A stretch of DNA of 64,000 nt from Otatea glauca (Eukaryota; Streptophyta; Magnoliopsida; Poales; Poaceae), in the NCBI GenBank assembly GCA_036346275.1, contig CM070720.1, forward strand, positions 5,991,278 through 6,055,277. The letters run 5' to 3'. A program made the translations under genes and the position numbers. Below are positions 1-8,419 of the stretch, one piece after another; position 1 is the first letter of the stretch; each line of letters starts with the position of its first letter. The notes beneath the pieces were generated by a model. It searched no databases. It was not told the origin of the DNA and saw nothing but the letters and a program-made list of their open reading frames with translations.

Positions 1-2
1 AG

Positions 3-3000
3 ACCTTCGATGATATGAACATCCCCCGCTCCGAGCTAAGGCTGAGCACTCAGCCATTCCATGGGGTGATCCCTGGGGCATCTTCGTTTCCACTCGGGCA
101 GATTTCTTTGCCCGTTACTTTCGGTACCAAATACAACTACCGGACCGAGTATGTAAGTTTCGAGGTGGCCGATTTCGAGGCAGTGTACCACACTATCTTG
201 GGAAGGCCCGGTCTAGCTAGATTCATGGCCGTCCCGCACTACACCTACTTGATGATGAAGATGCCGAGACCTAGAAGCATCATCACGATTTGCAGCAACA
301 TCAAGCGATCTCTGGAATGCGATCGAGAGAATTGTGAACTTGCTGAGCTGCAGGAGGCAACCGCCGAAGGGAAGAAAATCCAAATAGAGGCTGCCACGTT
401 ACAAGAAGAAGGCGACGTCCCGTCCAAGAAGCAGGCCACGTCAGGAATAAAGCCTGGCGAAGGAACCAAGAGAATCATCCTTGACCCATCTGACTCGTCC
501 AAAACGACCCTGATTGGGTTAGGGCTCAAGGATAAATAGGAAGGCGCGGTCGTCACCTTCCTCCTGTCTAACAGGGACATCTTTGCCTGGAAACCATCCG
601 ACATGACATGTGTCCCTAGGGAGGTGATCAAGCATTCTCTGAACGTCGACGAAAAGGCAAAGCCAATCAAGCAAAGGCTTCGACGGTTCGCTCTAGATCG
701 CCGGAACACCATCAAGCAGGAGATCACCAACCTTTTAGCTCCAGGCTTTATTAAAGAAGTGTATCATCCAGATTGGTTGGCAAACCCTGTACTAGTTCAA
801 AAGAAGAATAAAACTTGGCGCATGTGTGTTGATTATACTGATCTCAACAAAGCATGTCCGAAGGATCCCTTTGGGCTAACTCGAATTGATCAGGTGGTTG
901 ACTCGACCGCCGGGTGCGAAATTCTGAGTTTTCTCGATGCCTACTCAGGGTACCATCAGATTCGCCTAAAGGCGGAAGATCATATCAAGACTTCATTCAT
1001 CATGCCTTTCGGAGCCTTTTGCTATACCACGATGGCTTTCGGGTTGAAAAATGCTGGTGCAACATATCAGCGTGCAATACAGCGGTGTTTTCACGCCCAA
1101 CTCGGACGCAATGTGGAGGCATACGTGGACGATGTCGTGGTGAAGACTTGGGAGAGGAAAGACCTTATCACCGACCTGACCGAGACGTTCGAGAGTCTAA
1201 GGGCTTTCAGCATGAAGCTTAATCCCGAGAAGTGTGTTTTCGGAGTATCTTCGGGAAAACTGCTCGGGTTTATCGTATCCCAACGAGGCATTGAGGCCAA
1301 CCCAGAGAAGATCAGGGCCATAGCAAATATGGAAGTGCCGACTTGCCAGAAGGACGTCCAGAAGCTTACAGGATGCATGGCCGCACTCAGCAGGTTTATT
1401 TCCCGACTGGGTATGCGAGGTATGCCATTCTTTAAACTCCTCAAGAAGCAGGACAAGTTCCAATGGACGCCAGAGGCACATCATGCGTTTGAGGATTTGA
1501 AGGTTTTCTTAACAACACCCCCGGTCTTGGTTTCGCCGATGCCAGAAGAACCTCTGCTACTTTACATCGCGGCAACGACTCATGTAGTCAGCGCTGCGGT
1601 CATCGTAGAAAGGGAGGAGCCGGGCCACGTGCAGAAGATCCAACATCCGGTCTACTTCGTCAGCGAGGTCCTGAGTGAATATAAGGTGCGGTATCCGCAA
1701 GTACAGAAATTATTATATGCCGTACTCCTTACATCTCGCAAGCTCAAGCACTACTTCCAAGAACATACTGTTTCGGTGGTCACCTCCTTCCCAATAGGAG
1801 ATATTCTCCACAACCAAGAGGCCACTGGGAGAATTGCAAAATGGGCAGTCGAGCTTGGAGCCTTTGATATCCTTTTCAAGCCTCGAACAACCATCAAGTC
1901 TCAAGTGCTCACCGACTTCACGGCCGAGTGGACAGAACTTCAAAACCCAGCGGCCGTCAAGGAACTTGAGTATTGGACGATGTATTTCGATGGTTCCCTC
2001 ATGCTCAGCGGCGCGGGGGCTGGTATTGTGCTCATATCACCAAGTGGAGAAAGATTGAGGTACGTTCTGTAGATACTTTTTCCCGCATCAAACAATTCCG
2101 CCGAGTATGAGGTACTCATCCATGGGCTCCGTATCGCCATATCGCTCGGTATCCGACGTTTGGCGTTCCGCGAAGATTCAATGCTCGTGGTCAATCAATT
2201 GCAAAAAGAATGGTCCTGCATCGAAGACAACATTGCTGCCTACTGCCAGGAGGTACGCAAGCTGGAAGGCAACTTCGATGGCCTGGAACTCGTTCATGTC
2301 CTCCGTTGGGACAATGAAGCGGCCGACGAGCTGGCGAAAATGGGATCTTGCCGGTCTACAGTGCCCGTGGAAGTATTCGTTGAAGAAATTCATAAGCCCA
2401 CGATTAGCACTCGGTCAAAGCTAGACGCCCCGGCGGAGAGAAACGTTGAAGCAAAAGTTCTAGTCATTACCCCCGATTGGACAGCTCCATATCTGGACTA
2501 TTTGACAAAGGACGAACTACCCGAAGACCGCGTACAAGCCGAACGAATAATGCGCCGAAGCAAGAGCTATGTAGAGAACAGGGAAGAACTCTATCGCAAG
2601 AGCTCCTCTGGTGTACTACGACGGTGCATATCAGAACAAGAAGGAAGAGATCTCCTCAAGGAGATCCACTCGGGAGTCTGCGGGAACCACTCGGCGTCAT
2701 CAACCCTAGTTGGTAAGGCTTATCGTCAGGGATTTTTCTGGCTGACTGCCGTCACTGATGCGAAGGACATCGTCCGGACATGTGAAGGATGCCAGTTCTT
2801 TGCGCGACAGATGAACAAACCGTCACAAGAGCTACAAACTATCCCAATCACCTGGCCGTTTGCGGTCTAGGGGCTGGACATGGTGGGACCTTTGAAGAAG
2901 GCCCAAGGCGGTTACACTCATCTCTTCGTGGCTATCGACAAATTCACCAAATGGATTGAGGCCAAGCCAGTTGCCACAATCACAGCTGCAAAGGCCAATG

Positions 3001-3706
3001 AATTCTTCCATGAAATCGTGGTTAGATTCAGCGTACCAAACCGAATCATCATGGATAATGGCATCCAATTCAGAGGCGGCATATTTCAGGACTGGTGCGG
3101 TGAACTCGGTATAAAAATCTGCTTCGCATTAGTAGCACACCCCCGAAGTAATGGGCAGGTTGAGCGAGCCAACGGCATGGTTTTACAAGGCCTAAAGGCA
3201 AGGATTTTCGATCGTCTCAAACCATACGCCACTCGGTGGCTCAAAGAATTGCCTTCGGTACTCTGGGGGCTGCGAACCACCCCTAGCAGAGCAACCAGGC
3301 AGTCACCTTTCTTCCTGGTGTATGGCTCAGAGGCGGTCCTCCCCACCGAGTTAGAATTCGGATCCCCACGGGTTCGAAGCTATGAAGAAGTCGCTTCGGA
3401 AGAGAGCCGGCAAGAAGACCTCGACCGACTGGAAGAAGCCAGAGACATCGCAACAATTCAGTCGGCAAAATATCTTCAGGGCTTACGTCGCAATCACGGA
3501 CACAATGTGAGGAGCCCCGCGTTCTCTAAAGGAGATCTGGTCCTTAGAAAGAATCAAAAGTGCGAGCATAGATCTCCCCAGGCTGGGAAGGCCCTTACCT
3601 CATCGATGAAGTGATACGCCCTGGAGCTTATAAGCTCAAGCGTGAAGACGGCACGGCAGTCAGCAACACTTGGAACATAGAACAGCTACGTAGTTTTTTC
3701 ACTTGA
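3..3706 (+). pseudogene. pol polyprotein of the Tat-like element (PR tail-RT-RH-aRH-INT), broken
   Basis: One reading frame runs from the window edge to about 3590 and is interrupted only by TAG at 537-539, 2070-2072 and 2868-2870. A frameshift near 3580-3600 then moves the last about 35 codons into another frame, ending with TGA at 3704-3706. Visible parts are the protease C-terminal region (LGRPGLARFMAVPHYTY), reverse transcriptase with the catalytic YVDD at 1122-1133, a degenerate RNase H (about 1540-1960), and an archaeal-type RNase H starting at YFDGS (about 1983) that spans the second stop. The integrase H2C2 zinc region (HSGVCGNH, then CEGC) is at about 2667-2800. The integrase core has its D, D and E residues (LDMVGP, MDNG, GQVERANG). 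It would encode replication and integration enzymes of the element. Confidence 0.92.
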
Positions 3707-3803
3707 ACTTTGTAATTTAATTGTTTCTTTATGAATGAATGTTCGCTTTTAAAATTATTTTCGTTGAAACCTCTCGTGATTTATGCGTTCGAGTGCTTTG
3801 CTC

Positions 3804-4154
3804 CTACGATGTTAAGACTCTGAGACATACGTCATGAACCACGCCATAAGATGTTGAAATAGAGTTGGGATTCAAGTTCACCAACTCGATGCAATAGAAG
3901 AAGAGAAGGCCGCGGAGGAAAGCATAGGCCAGAAGACCCAGCCCGCGCTGGAAGAAAGACTCAAAAATCACGACTTATTCCGGACGAGGAGTGGGGATGG
4001 ATTCACCTGCGACCGGCCGAGCGGAGATCAAAGTTAAGTCTTGGAGAACCCCGTCATTCACCATGGACTGCAATTTCTCCTCTATCGTGATCGTGGTCGT
4101 CCAATCCTAGGGCAAAGGCTGCGAGGAGGAGACCTTGGAGAGATGAGAAGACAT
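3804..4154 (-). pseudogene. antisense gene relic, PF04195-like (putative gypsy-type transposon protein)
   Basis: On the minus strand an ATG at 4152-4154 opens MSSHLSKVSSSQPLP, followed by TAG at 4107-4109. The frame then continues (WTTTITIEEKLQS, and GESIPTPRPE) to TAA at 3975-3977. After a frameshift, 3959-3804 encodes FFQRGLGLLAYAFLRG and ELVNLNPNSI. This matches my recollection of the N-terminal domain of the plant PF04195 family, which is often found antisense in Tat-type retrotransposons. A CCCCTTTAAG box on the same strand at 4291-4300 could be its promoter. The C-terminal part is missing because the relic stops about 100 bp from the pol end. Its function is unknown. The family match needs a profile search. 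Confidence 0.7.
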
Positions 4155-4290
4155 CTTCGGAGGAGAGATCAATGGCGGCACAAAAATGCGGGCGTAGTAG
4201 CAGTTAACCCTAGCGGCGGAGAAGGCGGAGAGACGAAGGAAGCAGAAGAGGCAGGAGTAAACGATGAGTAAAATGAACCATCGGCTCAGT

Positions 4291-4300
4291 CTTAAAGGGG
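4291..4300 (-). promoter_or_regulatory. TATA-like box (CCCCTTTAAG) of the antisense gene
   Basis: Read on the minus strand, CCCCTTTAAG lies about 137 bp upstream of the antisense ATG at 4154. A near-identical CCCTTTAAAT box lies about 130 bp upstream of the ATG of the related PF04195-like relic at 56961. The shared spacing supports a promoter role but does not prove it. The leader between them is rich in CTTC and CTCC on the minus strand, like a plant 5' UTR. Confidence 0.4.
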
Positions 4301-4479
4301 CGAAAAATCAGGTTTTCGCTAAAATGGCGGGAAAAAGATTGCAGAACGCCTAGCCCTACTCTATGTTTAATAATGATTTGCTAGCCGGGCATCCTGACAT
4401 ATCGGGACGGTCGCGGTTTGACCAAGTCATACCGGGGACACGTTGCTCCCCACGATGGGATGTTTAACCATTCACCGTG

Positions 4480-5290
4480 CTAAGCGGGACGTGGATATCC
4501 TCCGATTTGGATAAAAAATATATCTTCTTGTGATATGCCCCACGCTGGATCGCTAGGTGGTAACCGCATGACGGAATCATATATCACGAGTTGAGCCTAA
4601 ACGGGCACGAATCCAATGGTATGCCCCATGAGGGTCGAAAAGTTGTGCATCGTAATAAGCGAGTACGGATACCGTTCGGGTAAATCCTGATGTGTCCCAA
4701 GTCGGACCAGAGCCATATCCTACATCAGTCGGGTATGGGCATCACTCGGCCATGAGCCAAGAAAACCTTGATACGCTCTAAGTTGAGCCTAAGCTATATC
4801 CTACAGTAGTAAGATATGGGTATCACTCGGCCAAGAGCCACATAAGTATGATACGCTCCAAGTTGAGCCTAAGCTATATCCTACAGCAGTCGGATATAGG
4901 TATCACTCGGCCAAGAGCCACGCAAACATGATACGCTCCAAGTCGAGCCTAAGCAGTATCCTACACCAGTCGGGTGTGGTTATCATTCTGCCAAGAGCCA
5001 CGTAAGCGTGATACGTTCCAAGCTGAGCCTAGGCTATGTCCTACATCAGTCGGACGTGGGTATCACTCAGCCATGAGCTAAGGAAATCCTGGTACGCTCC
5101 AAGTCAAGCCTAAGCTATGTCCTACAGATATGGGTATCGTTCGGCCAAGAGTCGTGCGTATCCTGATATGTCCCAAGTCGGACCTAAGATGTATCCTACG
5201 ATGGATGGATGCAAATATCACCCGACCAAGGAACCATGCAAGCTTCGATATGCCCCAAGCTGGGTTCAAGCTACGTCTAAACGACAATCA
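4480..5290 (+). repeat. tandem repeat array, about 80-bp unit, in the retrotransposon 3' spacer
   Basis: Degenerate copies of a unit containing AAGTTGAGCCTAAGCTATAT, TATCACTCGGCCAAGAGCCA and GATACGCTCC recur. Copies of the AAGTYGRGCC block start at about 4699, 4780, 4860, 4940, 5020, 5101 and 5174, giving a period of 80-81 bp except for the shorter last unit. More diverged copies may extend left to about 4390. Tandem arrays in the 3' untranslated region are known in Tat elements and can seed satellites. No ORF is convincing here on either strand. Confidence 0.85.
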
Positions 5291-5317
5291 TGGAAAAACA
5301 CTTGGAGAAGGTACTTC

Positions 5318-5323
5318 TTTATT
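5318..5323 (-). terminator. AATAAA polyadenylation signal, minus strand
   Basis: TTTATT on the plus strand reads AATAAA on the minus strand, about 58 bp past the stop of the antisense ORF at 5381-5590. That is a sensible distance for a plant poly(A) signal. Chance occurrence in AT-rich sequence is possible. Its value comes from lying in order with a TATA box and ORF on the same strand. Confidence 0.4.
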
Positions 5324-5380
5324 ATATATAAAAATTCAACAGGCTTTATGCCTAGGAATCTATTACATTTTGTAGGAGCC

Positions 5381-5590
5381 CTAGACTTCTTCGCGGCACG
5401 CCCGGCCAAGCGCCTCCACCAGTGCCTCCCTAGCCCTATAGAGGGCAGGAAAGATCTCCAGGAAGGCGTCGATGGTGGCGCGGTCGCGGACGACCGCCTC
5501 CTACTCGGCCAATTCCACCATGGCACGATAGAAATCCTCCCACAGCTCGGCGAGCTCAGGTTCGTCTCGATCGTCTTTGAAGTTCCTCAT
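5381..5590 (-). pseudogene. small antisense ORF in the retrotransposon spacer, one internal stop
   Basis: On the minus strand, ATG at 5588-5590 opens 70 codons ending with TAG at 5381-5383, broken only by one TAG at codon 30. The product starts MRNFKDDRDEPELAELWEDF, is acidic in its first third, and continues with helix-prone stretches (AFLEIFPALYRAREALVEAL) to a REEV terminus. I do not recognise the family. A TATA box (5664-5670) lies upstream and AATAAA (5318-5323) downstream on the same strand, which is why I treat it as a gene relic and not a chance ORF. It could be an exon or partner of the antisense gene at 3804-4154, or a separate extra ORF of this lineage. Confidence 0.5.
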
Positions 5591-5663
5591 GAAGAAAGAA
5601 GCTCGAAGCAGAAAGGTGGTGGACTAAGCGTGAAGGAATACATCCCAGAAGCATTGGTTCGCC

Positions 5664-5670
5664 TTTTATA
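5664..5670 (-). promoter_or_regulatory. TATA box of the small antisense ORF
   Basis: The minus strand reads GGCTATAAAAGGCG, a strong plant TATA context, 74 bp upstream of the antisense ATG at 5590. A start of transcription about 30 bp downstream would give a leader of about 45 nt. Confidence 0.55.
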
Positions 5671-6020
5671 GCCAATGTGATAAGGTTGAAGTAAATGCGA
5701 GGATGTGAAGACATCGGAAGCCGAGGAGACTTAGAGTTAAGATGGTCTCAAAGGCCAAGGAGTTTTTTCAGTAAGTGAATTGGCACGGAAAATCAAGACA
5801 ACCTCGAAGACTGCCTGAAGCTGATCGTTGAAGAGGAAGGATATTAAGGTTTCGCTTCGAGCTTTCAAACCAAGAAAATCAAAGGATATATTCGAGTCCT
5901 TCATAATCCCCTTGCTACAAAGAAGAGCATTTAAGTCAAAGAAAAAACCAGTCAGAGGTTTACGATAGCAGCTGAAAGCACGTCGTGTCCCAGATAAAGA
6001 TACAGCAACCTGATCATGAA

Positions 6021-6035
6021 TCGCTCGGGGGCTAC
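6021..6035 (+). other. polypurine tract region before the 3' LTR
   Basis: TCGCTCGGGGGCTAC directly precedes the TG of the LTR. The CTCGGGGGCTAC form is familiar from grass Ty3/gypsy elements of this group and would prime plus-strand DNA synthesis. Confidence 0.75.
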
Positions 6036-6585
6036 TGTGGAATATATGAAACCAGGTATCTTCATGATCAGCCCAGACAGGCCAAAGTAGAAGGCCCAAA
6101 AGATTCACCCCGCACCAAGCCTTGATGCCGTACGGAAAGGGGGGCACATCCTATAGACAGTTGTATGTATACTTAGATATAAAAGATACGGCTGTAATCC
6201 GAGTCGTTGATAGGGTAGATAAAGATGTAAACTCTATCCTGTAACCGACTAGAATCTAATAACCGATCAGAGTCTCCTAACCGATCAAGACTCTGTAAGC
6301 CGCCCCACCCCCGCTATATAAGGGAAAGGACGGGCAACATAGACATCAAGTAATCGAGCTATCAAGCCATAGCACACGCATCGCATATCGCCCAGAGCAC
6401 ACAGCGCTTTGAGCAATCCTAGATCCAAGAGATCCATATAATCCCAGCACACAGGATTAGGGTATTATCTCCTCCGTGAGAGCCTGAACCTGTCTAAACC
6501 CTTGTCTTGTGTGACCTTCGAGTTTGAGATCTAGCGCCTGCCCCATAAATTTATTGCCGACTACAAAAGTCGACAAATTCTGACA
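6036..6585 (+). repeat. 3' LTR (550 bp) of the Tat-like element
   Basis: It starts TGTGGAATATATGAA right after the polypurine tract. It contains a TATA box (TATATAAGG, 6315-6323) and probably ends at TGACA (6585). The sequence after it has unrelated composition. The 5' LTR is outside the window, so the right end is set by the terminal CA and the change in sequence only. Confidence 0.7.
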
Positions 6586-7056
6586 TTTTCAAATCCAAAT
6601 TTTCTAGTTTTCTATTTTGATATTTTTAGAGGCAACAATATATGATTATTTATTTTTAATATTTTTATTGGAGATTTATCTACACCATCAAAGGATACGG
6701 TAAAAATTTCAGCTCAAGATTAGGTTGGTGAATTTCTACTTTAATCTGACAAGCTCACTATTTATAGTCCAATTTCTTTATTTCATACTTCTTTTCATTA
6801 ATAAATGTGTTAAAAAGGCTTTTGACTATAGCAATGGTGTTATAGAGATTTTATATATTTAAATATGATTTTTTAAATTTCATTGCTATATATTTTTATT
6901 TCCATGCATTTATCTCTCACTAATTGAATATTAAAAAGGTTTTTCCTTTAAGGAAAAAATCCAAGAAAACCAAGTAATGCCAGAAGATTCAGAATTAAAA
7001 ACATTCAAAATATAAAATTTCCATTTTTCATTTTCTTTGAATTTTGGGATGTTACA
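6586..7056 (-). repeat. fragment of a large LTR, minus orientation
   Basis: Read on the minus strand it starts TGTAACATCCCAAAATTC at 7056, the same start as the large LTRs elsewhere in the window (26988, 36579, 45831). It continues as AT-rich sequence until cut off by the Tat element LTR at 6585. It abuts CACTA sequence at 7057, so an LTR element appears to have inserted into the CACTA. No gene is visible in it. Confidence 0.5.
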
Positions 7057-7254
7057 CAATGCATGGACAAGACATAAATTGCACCCCCTTATCAAACATG
7101 CCCTCCTCTGTAGCTCTTCTAAAAGTAGAGACGCCATTAATGTACTCGGCACTTGCACGGTTCTCAGTATAATCCATCTTCGGTCCATCTACGCTACGTA
7201 TATGACAAAAAGTGTTAAATAAAAAATTAAGTACACTAGGAGTGCATATGCACA
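7057..7254 (-). pseudogene. inverted CACTA transposase N-terminal fragment
   Basis: On the minus strand this encodes MDYTENRASAEYINGVSTF and later GVQFMSCPC, clearly homologous to the plus-strand transposase start at 8420-8551 (EYINGVSAF, GVEFMPCPC). The noncoding lead-in (CACTCCTAGTGTACTTAATT) is also shared. The fragment ends exactly where the CACTACTAC terminus begins at 7255, so together with 8351-8551 it forms an inverted repeat around a loop of about 1.1 kb. Confidence 0.8.
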
Positions 7255-8106
7255 CACTACTACCAAAGGACTCATATTAGACCCCCCATCACAAACGGTT
7301 TTCAAAAACTGTCTATGATGAGGTGTCATCACTGACGGTTTTTTGCAAATATAGTCAGTGATGAGTTCGATGCTTGTCACAAACGGTTTTCGGCTAAAAT
7401 CGTCTGTGATGTGGGCCTCATCGCAGATGGTTTTAGCCAAAAAGCATCCATGATGACCTTGGTGTCATCATAGACGGTTTTTGGCTAAAATCGTGTGTGA
7501 TGAGAGGCACATTATAGATGGTTTTAGCCCAAAACTTTCTGTGATGTGCTTTACATGAAAATAAGTATAGAGAGCCCCGACCTCCTCTGTGTTTTTAGTG
7601 TTTCCTAAGCTATTTTTGAGGTGGCTGCAATTGAGAGGCGATCTGCTGAAAAGAGACTAGTATTTGGAATTGTGATTGTAGATCCTTTTGTTCTAGGTGA
7701 TCTAAGGTGAGTAATTGGTTCTAATTTGCATTATATACAAGATCTAGCTTGGTAAAGAGGGGAATTAAGATGGTTTAGATCTGGCTTGGTGTAGATCCAT
7801 TTGTTCTTTGTGATCTAAAGTAGTAATTGGTTCTAATTGTATTTTACTAAAGATGTAGCTAGTTAGGTAAAGAGAGAATTGAAGATGGTAATTAAGGTGA
7901 TCTAAGGTTAATAATTGGTTCTAATTACATTATATTCAAGATCTAGCTTGGTAAAGAGGGAATTGAAGATGGTTTTGATCTAGCTTGGTGCAGATCCATT
8001 TGTTCTTTGTGATCTAAAGTAGTAATTGGTTCTAATTGCATTATATTCAAGATGTAGCTAGCTATGTAAAGAGATAATTGAAGATGCTGAGTTTAAATGT
8101 AGCTTA

Positions 8107-8159
<53 letters not shown>

Positions 8160-8350
8160 GTATATGTATATGTATGTATATATATATATATACATTTTTT
8201 CTTTGTGATCTAAGGAGCTATATAGGTTAATTGGCAAGTTTAATTGTAGCTTATATGTAGAATATTTTAGATCTATTTGTTCTTTTGATATAGCATGGTT
8301 TATGATTTAGGGTAAGGTTCTAGGTAGTTAATCTGTGCTCCAATTTAAAA
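7255..8350 (+). repeat. CACTA 5' terminal block with subterminal repeats
   Basis: 7255-7560 holds the TIR and alternating copies of the ACAGACGGTTTT-type motif in both orientations. 7560-8350 is a noncoding leader with internal repeats: GATCTAGCTTGGTAAAGAGG and GTAATTGGTTCTAATT recur at about 7700, 7800, 7910 and 8020. An inverted, diverged copy of much of this block lies at 22375-23594. Transposase binding to subterminal repeats is known for CACTA elements. Confidence 0.8.
8109..8192. repeat. (TA)n microsatellite
   Basis: A run of TA dinucleotides interrupted by a few TATG units sits in the CACTA leader. It is likely length-polymorphic. The inverted partner block at 22375-23594 lacks it. 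Confidence 0.95.
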
Positions 8351-8419
8351 ATGTATCCATGTGCACTCCTAGTGTACTTAATTCATTATTTAACACTTAT
8401 TGTTATATACGTAGCGTAG

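Larger units (their letters stand above)
1..6585 (+). mobile_element. Ty3/gypsy retrotransposon, Tat-like lineage, 3' part
   Basis: The 5' end lies outside the window. The order seen is protease tail, reverse transcriptase, RNase H, a second RNase H-like domain, integrase, a long non-pol spacer, a polypurine tract and a 3' LTR. A second (archaeal-type) RNase H before integrase, and extra ORFs between pol and the 3' LTR, are known traits of the plant Tat clade (RIRE2, Grande, Retand and relatives). The spacer (3707-6020) carries two antisense ORFs and a tandem repeat. Pol is interrupted by three TAG codons and one frameshift, so this copy is inactive. The lineage call is inferred from domain order and recalled motifs. 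Confidence 0.9.

Noticed and set aside
4041..4271. Plus-strand 76-codon open frame in the Tat spacer
   Set aside because: It is the complement of the antisense PF04195-like relic, which has a clear domain match.
5117..5671. Plus-strand 184-codon open frame across the repeat end and antisense ORF
   Set aside because: It combines tandem-repeat sequence with the complement of the antisense mini gene; no domain.
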